From positions 62,001-126,000 of the forward strand of contig NZ_JAATEJ010000013.1 of the NCBI RefSeq assembly GCF_012034175.1: a stretch of DNA of 64,000 nucleotides, read 5' to 3'. The DNA comes from Actinacidiphila epipremni (GTDB lineage: Bacteria; Actinomycetota; Actinomycetes; Streptomycetales; Streptomycetaceae). The translations under genes were made by a program, and so were the position numbers. The notes beneath the pieces are model-generated. The model saw nothing but the letters and a program-made list of their open reading frames with translations, searched no databases and was not told the origin of the DNA. This document shows positions 57,576-64,000 of the stretch, in pieces. How positions within the stretch are numbered: position 1 is the stretch's first letter; the number at the start of each line of letters is the position of its first letter.

Positions 57576-60439
57576 ACCGCCTCCCCCAGGCGGAGCACCG
57601 CGCCCAGGCCGCGGCGGCGGCCCGCCCACGTCTCCAGGGCGACGGCGGCGGCGACCAGGGCGGCCAGGCCCGCGCCGAGGGCGGCGGTGAGGGCGTAGTC
57701 GGTGTGCAGGGCCGGCGCGGCGGGCCCGCCGGTGAATTCGCGCAGGGTCAGGGCCGGCCCGAGGATGCCGGGCAGCAGCAGGCCGAGCGTGACGCCGCCG
57801 GCGACCGCGGCGAGCGCCACGGGCAGCAGCTCCAGCACGTTCAGCGCCGCGATGCCGCGGGTCGGCAGCCCGAGGGTGCGCAGCCGCGAGGCGGTGCGCC
57901 CGCGGTCCCGGGCGCTCAGCAGCAGGTCCAGCAGCAGCGCCAGCAGGGCGAGCAGCACGGCGAGCCCGGTGCCGGCGGCGTACGTGCGGCGCACCCCGCG
58001 CAGCAGCCCGTCGTGCGAGGCGAGCGCCAGCTCCGCCGCCTTGACCCGGACCTGGCCGGTGGGCCCGGTGAGGCGCGGGGCCGTCGCGCGCAGCTCGTCG
58101 GCGTCCAAGTGCGGCCCGTACAGCAGCACGGCCGCGTCGGAGAACTCGCTCGCCTTGAGCATCGCCAGCGCGCCGGCGTCCACCAGCAGCAGCGGGCTGC
58201 CCGTGGCGACCGCCGTGCTGCCGGTGCCGCTCTCGCCGCGCCCGGCGTCGTGCTGGTAGACGCTCAGCAGCGGCCCGAGCGCCGGGTCGCGGCGGGCGGC
58301 GTCCGGCAGCCGCCCGACGACCCGGATTGAGACCGTGCCGTGCCGCAGCGTCGTGGTGTACGTCCCGCCGGTGCGGCCGTCGGCGAAGTCGCCGGTGGCC
58401 AGCGCCGGCAGGACGTAGCGCCCGCCGGCGGGCTGCGGCGCGGGCCGGCCGGCGAGGTGGGCCGCGGCCAGGGCGCGGGCGGCGGCGGAGTCCGGTGCGG
58501 CGGCGCCCACCGCGGCGGCGTCGAGGCCGGCGATGCGGGTGGCGTCGAAGCGGGCGCCGTCCGCGGCGCTGGTGAGCTGGACGACGAGGCTGCGGACGGC
58601 GGTGGCCCGCGTCACGCCCTGCACGCCGGCGAGCGCCGGGTCGGCCCGGCCGTCCCGCCCGGCGCCGATCACGGCCGCGTCGGCGCCCGCGCTCCACACC
58701 GCGGCGGTGGCGCCGCCGTCCGCGACGGTACGGGAGACCAGGCCGCCGAAGACCGCCGTGGACAGCGTCATGACCAGCACCAGCAGCGCCAGCGCGTGCC
58801 CGGGCGCCTCACGGGCGGCGCGGGAGAACGCGATGAGCGGCACCGTGCCCGGCCGGCCGCGGGCGGCGTGGGAGAGCAGCCGCAGCGGCAGCGGGTAGAG
58901 CCGCACCAGCAGCACCACCGCGGCGGCCCCGAGCAGTGCGGGCACCACCGCGAGCTGCACGTCGAGACCGCCGGCCCCGGCGCCATGCGCCCGCAGGACC
59001 AGCACGCCGACGGCGGCGAGCAGCAGCACCGCGCCCTCGGCGACGAGCCGGCGGGCGGCGGGCGGCCGGGCGGCACGGCCGCGCCGGTCGCGGGCGGCGG
59101 CCAGGGTGAGGGCCGGCAGCGCCAGCCAGGCCGCGGCGGCGACCAGGAGTCCCGGCAGCAGGCTGCCGGTGCCGCCGGGGGTGACCAGGGCGGCGGCGCC
59201 GAGTCCGAGGGCGGCGCCGAGCAGCGCGGCGGGCGCGGTCTGGAGCAGCCGGCCGAGCGCGAGGTCGGTCGCGGAGGCGCCGCGGGCGCGTTGCAGGGCC
59301 TGCGCGGCGGCGCGCCGGTGGACGGCGAGCCGGGCGGTGACGGCGACGGTGGCCAGGCCCACCGCGACGAGCCCGGCGAGCGCGAAGGACTCCAGGGTGC
59401 GGGCCTGCTCGCGGGCCCGTGCGAAGGGCGCCAGCACGCCGGGGACGCCGTCGGTGGTGGCGAGCGTGGAGGTGGGGTGGCGGCCGGTACGGCACGGGCC
59501 GGCCATGTAGTCCTCGGCGCCGGGGCAGTAGGCGTCGGCGACGGCGGCGCTGTAGGTGTCCACGGCGTCCTGGAGGGTGCGCAGCCCGCCCGGGGTGGCG
59601 AACCGGGTGGCCTGGCCGGGGGTCATCCGCAGCGAGGTGCGCCAGACGACGGTGACGGCGTCGCCGGTGCCGCGGCTGAGCTGCTGGAGCGCGTCGATCG
59701 AGGCGGCGTCGATCACCGCCTGGGCGCGCCACAGGCCGCCGGTGCGGGCGGGGTGGGCGAGCAGCGTCTCCTCGTGCCACAGCGGGGCGGTCGCGCCGGC
59801 CGGCGGGGTGAAGAAGCCGCTGACGACGGCGTCGGTGTCGTCGGAGCCGATGTCGCGCGAGAGGTGGAGGCGCTGGCCGAGGGTGAGGTGGAGGGCGTCG
59901 CGGGCGGCGGTGGAGAAGGCGACGGGGACGGACGAGGTCGCGGTCGCCGGGCCCGGCGGGGCGCCCTGGGCGTAACTGCCGGCGGCCGGCGCGTCGTCGG
60001 CGTAGAGCAGCCCGACCTGGAGCCGGCCGGCCGCGCTGGTGGCGCGCAGCGCCGGGACCTCGATCCGGGTGGAGTCGTGGGCCAGCATGCCCCGCAGCGG
60101 CGGCTTGGCGGCCTTGAGCAGGACGTCGCCGGTCGCGGCGAGGTCGCGGCCCAGGGTGGAGCGGGACGGGTCGGGGGCCGGGACGGCGTCGTCGCGCAGC
60201 AGGTCGAGGCTGTGGGTGATCCCGGTACCGTCCTGCCGTGCGACGGCGAGCCGGCTCCGCAGCGCGTCCCCCGCCCACCGGTCGAGCAGCCCCGGCCCCG
60301 CGGCGGTGACCAGCGCGAGCAGCCCGACGACCGCCGCCAAGCACCCCAGCAGCGCCGCCTCGACCCGCGCCTCCCGCCGCACCACGACATCCCGCACCCC
60401 GACCCCAACCCGCAAGCGCCCCCCACGCACCCGAGTCAC
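57572..60439 (-). CDS. FtsX/MacB-type ABC permease (permease B)
   Basis: A 955-residue membrane protein with an N-terminal transmembrane segment (about 20-45), a large extracytoplasmic domain, then clusters of hydrophobic segments around 360-400, 420-560, 600-625 and 800-920, and a conserved FtsX-like C-terminal end (LGLPTRGIAALNVLELLPV...). This is the duplicated-FtsX arrangement of actinobacterial export permeases. Start is the GTG at 60439, five bases after GGAGGGG and overlapping the stop of linker ORF 1 (GTGA). It pairs with permease A and the two ATPases. Substrate unknown. Confidence 0.88.
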   Translation of the reverse strand: MTRVRGGRLRVGVGVRDVVVRREARVEAALLGCLAAVVGLLALVTAAGPGLLDRWAGDALRSRLAVARQDGTGITHSLDLLRDDAVPAPDPSRSTLGRDLAATGDVLLKAAKPPLRGMLAHDSTRIEVPALRATSAAGRLQVGLLYADDAPAAGSYAQGAPPGPATATSSVPVAFSTAARDALHLTLGQRLHLSRDIGSDDTDAVVSGFFTPPAGATAPLWHEETLLAHPARTGGLWRAQAVIDAASIDALQQLSRGTGDAVTVVWRTSLRMTPGQATRFATPGGLRTLQDAVDTYSAAVADAYCPGAEDYMAGPCRTGRHPTSTLATTDGVPGVLAPFARAREQARTLESFALAGLVAVGLATVAVTARLAVHRRAAAQALQRARGASATDLALGRLLQTAPAALLGAALGLGAAALVTPGGTGSLLPGLLVAAAAWLALPALTLAAARDRRGRAARPPAARRLVAEGAVLLLAAVGVLVLRAHGAGAGGLDVQLAVVPALLGAAAVVLLVRLYPLPLRLLSHAARGRPGTVPLIAFSRAAREAPGHALALLVLVMTLSTAVFGGLVSRTVADGGATAAVWSAGADAAVIGAGRDGRADPALAGVQGVTRATAVRSLVVQLTSAADGARFDATRIAGLDAAAVGAAAPDSAAARALAAAHLAGRPAPQPAGGRYVLPALATGDFADGRTGGTYTTTLRHGTVSIRVVGRLPDAARRDPALGPLLSVYQHDAGRGESGTGSTAVATGSPLLLVDAGALAMLKASEFSDAAVLLYGPHLDADELRATAPRLTGPTGQVRVKAAELALASHDGLLRGVRRTYAAGTGLAVLLALLALLLDLLLSARDRGRTASRLRTLGLPTRGIAALNVLELLPVALAAVAGGVTLGLLLPGILGPALTLREFTGGPAAPALHTDYALTAALGAGLAALVAAAVALETWAGRRRGLGAVLRLGEAV

Positions 60440-60801
60440 CACCGCCCCTCCACCCTCCGGTTGACCCCCCGCACTCCGCCCACCCCGAACCGCGTACGCC
60501 GTACTCGCCGCACCCCGCCTGCCCCGAGCGGCGTAAGCCCACCGACCACCGGCACCACACGACCACCCCGCCGCACCCCGCCCACCCCGGCCCACATACA
60601 CCGGCCCCGCCCCACCCCGCCGGCCCCGAGCCGCGTAACCCCGCCGGCCACCGGCACCGCAAGACCGCCCCGACGCCCCGCCGGCGCCCGGCCCGTGCGG
60701 GCGGCACGGCCCGGTGCGCCTCGGCGTACAACCCCGCCCCGCAGCGCCGCCGGCACTGGCGCCGGCCCCGTACGCAAGCGCGCCCGCGCAGCGGCTCTCA
60801 T
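60436..60801 (-). CDS. Linker ORF 1 (121 aa), Gly/Val/Arg-rich repeat
   Basis: A 121-residue open frame between the two permease genes. Its ATG overlaps the permease A stop (ATGA) and its TGA overlaps the permease B GTG (GTGA). Two 34-residue repeats are visible (GG-L/R-V-P-V-x-GG-L/V-T-x-LGAGGV...). It has no recognisable domain. Being coupled at both ends, like the other two linker frames in the operon, is the main argument that it is translated. Confidence 0.42.
   Translation of the reverse strand: MRAAARARLRTGPAPVPAALRGGVVRRGAPGRAARTGRAPAGRRGGLAVPVAGGVTRLGAGGVGRGRCMWAGVGGVRRGGRVVPVVGGLTPLGAGGVRRVRRTRFGVGGVRGVNRRVEGRW
60481..60684. repeat. Two tandem 102-bp repeats inside linker ORF 1
   Basis: Unit 1 is 60481-60582 and unit 2 is 60583-60684, with a clear shared core (CCCCGAGC-GCGTAA-CCC...CACCGGCACC) at a 102-bp offset. 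The unit length is a multiple of three, so the encoded frame is kept. Confidence 0.75.
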
Positions 60802-63800
60802 CCCTCGTCCCCCGCCCGCAGGACGCGCACCAGGTCGACGCGGGCAAAGGCGCGGGACAGGGCGGTGACGACGGCGACGATGAGGAGGGCCGTGCCGAGG
60901 GCCACCGCGGCGACCTTCGGCCAGGGCACCGTCACCGCCAGGGGCGGCACGATCGGCGCGCCCGTGCCGTCCACGCTGACCAGCGGGGTGACGACGACGG
61001 CCAGGGCGGCGCCCAGCGCGCTGCCGACCAGCACGGCCAGCAGTGCCAGGCCCAGTTGCTCGGTCCACAGCAGCGCGGCCAGCTGCCGCCGGCGGACGCC
61101 GATCGCGCGCAGCAGCGCGAACTCGCCGCGCCGGGACCGCGCGGACATCGCGGTGTGCAGGGTGAAGCCGACCACGGCGAAGGCCGGCGCGAGCGCGAGG
61201 GCGAGCACCAGGGCCGCGTGGGTGCCGCGTTGCAGCGGGTCCTCGCGGATCCGCCGGGCGGCCTGCGGCACGGTGGTGCCGGTGCCGGCGGCGGGGTCGG
61301 CGCGCAGGGCGGTGGCCGCGGCGGTGGCGTCGCCGTGCCGGGCCGACAGCAGCCAGAAGGCGTCCGGCGGCGGGTCCGCGCCGGTCGCGACCATCGCGGC
61401 GGCCAGCGCCCGCGAGTCGACGAGCAGCCGGCCCTGCGTGTGGTCAAAGCCGGGGACGGCGCCGATCCGGCCGATCACCCGCACCTTGAGGTCGACGCCG
61501 GGCCCGCCGCTGAGCGCCACGACCGCGCCGGTGCCGAACTCACCGGTGGCCCGGAGCGTGTCGTCGGCGAGCGCGGGTACGGGCGGCGGTCCGGTGGGGA
61601 CGGGTCCGAGGGCCATGTCCCATGTCGGGGGCAGCGCGTCGGGGTCGGGGCCGCGGAAGGTGCCGGCGAAGAGCATGCCGGGCTCGGCGGCGTTGTCGCA
61701 CAGGTGCGGCCCGGTCACGGCCTCCCGGGCGACGTTGCCGGGGTTGCAGCCGGCGGCGTTGTGGACGGGGTTGGACAGGTCCCGCCACAGCCCGCCGTGC
61801 GGCGCCGCGTCGGAGCCGAGCCGCAGGTGGTACGTGCGGCGGGCGTGCGGGAAGCGGATGCTGACGCCCAGTCCGATGATCCGCAGCGGGTAGTGCCGCC
61901 CGGCGGCGGTGTGCTCGGTGAAGCCCAGCGGCACCTGCACGGTGTACGGCGTGCCGTCGGTGACGGGCAGCGTGACGGGGATGTGGTCGGCGAGCCCGTC
62001 GGCATCCTCGACCGTGAGGGTGAGCAGGACCGGCACGTACGGCCCCGGTCCGCCCGCCGACAGCCGTACCGTCAGCGGCAGCCGGGTGGGCCGGCCGGGT
62101 ACGGTCCAGCCGTGGTCGGGGACGGCGGCGCCGAGCCGGGCCAGCAGGCCGGCGGCGGGCTCGTCGGTGAGGTCGGGGCGGATGCCGGGGACGGGCCCGG
62201 CGCCGGTGGAGCGCCGGGCGGCGAGGATCGCCGCGGTGTCGATGCCCTCCGCGGACAGCCCCTGCTCGCCGCGGCTGAGCGCGAGGTCGGTGACGGGCGT
62301 GACGGCGGTCGCGCCGGGCAGCGCCGCGTAGACGTCGTGCCGCTGGCCGGCCGGCGGGGCGGCGCCGACGGTCTGCACCGGCGGCGCGATCCGCAGGTCG
62401 CCGCCGACGGCGAAGGCTGCCTGGTCGGTGGCGCCGCGGTCGAGGATGGCCAGCGCGGTCACGCCGAGGGCGCCGACGGCCAGCGCGAGGGTCATCAGCA
62501 GCGCGGGGCCGGTGTGCCGGGCGGCCCTGCGGCCGATCTGCCAGCCGCCGAGCGGCAGCACGAAGCCCGCGGCGCGCCGGGCGGCGCGGTCCAGCAGCGG
62601 TGCGGTCAGCGGCAGCAGCCGCAGCGAGAGCAGGGTCGCGGCGGCGGTCATCGCGACCGGGGTGAGGATGAGCACCGGGTCGACGGAGCTGCCGGACACG
62701 CCGCCGGCCACCGGGCTGCGGTAGTGCCGCAGTTCGAGCCAGCAGGCGACGGCGACCGCGGCGAGCACGAGGTCGGTGCCGGCCCGCTGGAAGGCGGCGG
62801 CCCGGGCGCCGCGCAGCCGCAGCCGCATCCCGGCGTGCCGGTCGGCTGCGGCGCGCGCGGTGGGGACGAGCACCGCGGCGCCGTGCACGGCCAGGGCCAG
62901 CAGCGCGGCGGTCCAGCCGGCGGGTGTGGCGCCGGAGGCGGGCAGGTCGCCGCCGAGCAGCCCGGCGCGGTGCAGGCCGGTCAGCAGCGGCCCGGCGAGG
63001 AAGGGCGCGGCCACGGCGGCGGGCACCGCGATCAGCGCCCACCCGGCGGCGGTCGCGCCGACCAGCCGGGCGGCGCCGGCGCCGCGGGCGCCCATGAGGG
63101 CGATCTCGGCGGCCCTGGCCCGGGCGAGCTGCCGGGCGGTGAGGACCAGCGCGGCGGTGGCGAGGGCGGCGAGCAGCGCGGCGGGGATGTCCATTCCGGC
63201 CCGGGCGACGGCCATCGGCGCCGAGAGCGCGCCGAGGACGTCGGGCAGCCGTGAGGTGCTGTAGACGTCCGTCATGGCGGGCGGGCGGCCCTGGAAGACC
63301 GACAGGGAGGTGTCGCTGCCGGCGAAGCGGGCGGCGCGGTCGCGCAGCGGGCCGATGCGGTCGAGCGTGAGCCGTGCGGTGTCGGGGACGGCGATCCAGG
63401 CGGCGACGGCGTCGGCGGTCAGCGCGGGCTGCGCGGTGAAGGCGCCGGGCGCGACGAGGGCGAGGGAGTCGCCGGTGCCGAAGGAGCTGCTCATCCCGGC
63501 GAGCACTCCGGGGTCGCCGGGTGCGGGCAGGTAGCTGCCGGTGAGCCGCATCGCGACCCGGTGCGGGCCGACCTGGAGCCCGAAGGTCGCGCCGACGGTG
63601 AGCCCGAGCCGGGCGGCGGCGCCCTGGCTGAGGGCGACCTGGACCGGGCCGCCGCCGCCCGCCGCGGCCCGGGGCCAGGCGCCGGCGGTGAGCCGGGCGT
63701 GGGCGGCGGGGTCGGGCAGGGCGAGCACGACGCTGGAGGCGCCGCTGACCGAGCCGTCGGCGCGGACGACGGAGTATTCGGAGGACAGCGACGCGGGGGC

Positions 63801-64000
63801 GCGCAGCGCGGTGTAGGTGCGGTGCGGGACGTCGCCGAAGAGGCGGTCGAGGGCGGCGCGTACGGCCTTGTCGCCGCCGGGCAGGTCCTGTGCGCGGTAG
63901 TGGCCCATGACGTCGACGCCGATGTCGGTGTCCGCGGCGAGCCGCTGGCGTACGGCGCTTTCCACCGCGTGGTCGGCGAGCGCGGCGAGGGCGGACAGCA
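60798..64000 (-). CDS. FtsX/MacB-type ABC permease (permease A), 5' end outside window
   Basis: At least 1,066 residues of a large two-part FtsX-like permease; the frame is still open at the right edge, so the N-terminus is missing. Visible: an extracytoplasmic domain, hydrophobic groups near the middle (ALLAALATAALVLTARQLARARAAE..., then GWTAALLALAVHGAAVLV and LLMTLALAVGALGVTALAIL), a second extracytoplasmic domain with two cysteines (AAGCNPGN ... HLCDN), and a C-terminal FtsX domain (GEFALLRAIGVRRRQLAALLWTEQ ... VDLVRVLRAGDEG). It is the first visible gene of the operon that continues with permease B and the two ATPases. Confidence 0.9.
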   Translation of the reverse strand, partial: LSALAALADHAVESAVRQRLAADTDIGVDVMGHYRAQDLPGGDKAVRAALDRLFGDVPHRTYTALRAPASLSSEYSVVRADGSVSGASSVVLALPDPAAHARLTAGAWPRAAAGGGGPVQVALSQGAAARLGLTVGATFGLQVGPHRVAMRLTGSYLPAPGDPGVLAGMSSSFGTGDSLALVAPGAFTAQPALTADAVAAWIAVPDTARLTLDRIGPLRDRAARFAGSDTSLSVFQGRPPAMTDVYSTSRLPDVLGALSAPMAVARAGMDIPAALLAALATAALVLTARQLARARAAEIALMGARGAGAARLVGATAAGWALIAVPAAVAAPFLAGPLLTGLHRAGLLGGDLPASGATPAGWTAALLALAVHGAAVLVPTARAAADRHAGMRLRLRGARAAAFQRAGTDLVLAAVAVACWLELRHYRSPVAGGVSGSSVDPVLILTPVAMTAAATLLSLRLLPLTAPLLDRAARRAAGFVLPLGGWQIGRRAARHTGPALLMTLALAVGALGVTALAILDRGATDQAAFAVGGDLRIAPPVQTVGAAPPAGQRHDVYAALPGATAVTPVTDLALSRGEQGLSAEGIDTAAILAARRSTGAGPVPGIRPDLTDEPAAGLLARLGAAVPDHGWTVPGRPTRLPLTVRLSAGGPGPYVPVLLTLTVEDADGLADHIPVTLPVTDGTPYTVQVPLGFTEHTAAGRHYPLRIIGLGVSIRFPHARRTYHLRLGSDAAPHGGLWRDLSNPVHNAAGCNPGNVAREAVTGPHLCDNAAEPGMLFAGTFRGPDPDALPPTWDMALGPVPTGPPPVPALADDTLRATGEFGTGAVVALSGGPGVDLKVRVIGRIGAVPGFDHTQGRLLVDSRALAAAMVATGADPPPDAFWLLSARHGDATAAATALRADPAAGTGTTVPQAARRIREDPLQRGTHAALVLALALAPAFAVVGFTLHTAMSARSRRGEFALLRAIGVRRRQLAALLWTEQLGLALLAVLVGSALGAALAVVVTPLVSVDGTGAPIVPPLAVTVPWPKVAAVALGTALLIVAVVTALSRAFARVDLVRVLRAGDEG

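Overview
The window is very GC-rich DNA with the codon bias and gene families of Streptomyces or a close actinobacterial relative. The left two thirds (1 to about 40.2 kb) is one part of a type I polyketide biosynthetic cluster. The right third looks like chromosomal housekeeping DNA: a two-component system, a transporter, an RNA methyltransferase, a potassium-homeostasis block and an ABC exporter operon. Both edges cut genes.

Biosynthetic region, in order on the plus strand: the 3' part of a membrane acyltransferase, a cytochrome P450, a 3-cysteine ferredoxin, an HSL-type alpha/beta hydrolase and a luciferase-like monooxygenase, mostly with overlapping stop/start codons. These are followed by three modular PKS genes (5003-23683, 23756-35542, 35658-38888). 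A second P450 faces the PKS genes from the minus strand across a strong shared hairpin. Read by motif, the assembly line is KSQ-AT(mal)-ACP; three KS-AT(mal)-DH-KR-ACP modules; a methylmalonyl module whose DH and KR are both dead; a methylmalonyl KS-AT-DH-ER-KR-ACP module; and a terminal KS-AT(mal)-ACP with no thioesterase and no docking tail. The predicted chain is CH3-(CH=CH)3-CO-CH(CH3)-CH2-CH(CH3)-CO-CH2-CO-S-ACP: five acetates, two propionates, a trienone and a free beta-ketothioester. This matches the linear precursor of the abyssomicin spirotetronates, in which the beta-ketothioester is condensed with a glyceryl unit and the triene then takes part in a [4+2] cyclisation. The tetronate, cyclase, pathway-specific regulator and dedicated export genes such a pathway needs are not in the window and should lie left of position 1.

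Border region (40.2-44.6 kb): a membrane protein gene followed by a NarL-type sensor kinase/regulator pair, preceded by two near-identical palindromes, then an MFS exporter with a possible 8-codon leader peptide.

Housekeeping region (44.6-55.3 kb): HtpX-like protease, RNA m5U methyltransferase, a KimA-like potassium transporter divergent from two TrkA/RCK proteins, a DUF3159 membrane protein, an OB-fold protein, and KdpE/KdpD without kdpFABC beside them. The last 8.5 kb is a minus-strand ABC operon: two FtsX/MacB-type permeases and two ATPases, the second ATPase with an AbrB-like tail. Every junction inside this operon holds a small, repeat-rich reading frame that overlaps the stop codon before it and the start codon after it. 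Two of the three contain tandem repeats whose unit length is a multiple of three (36 and 102 bp). I know of no description of such linker frames.
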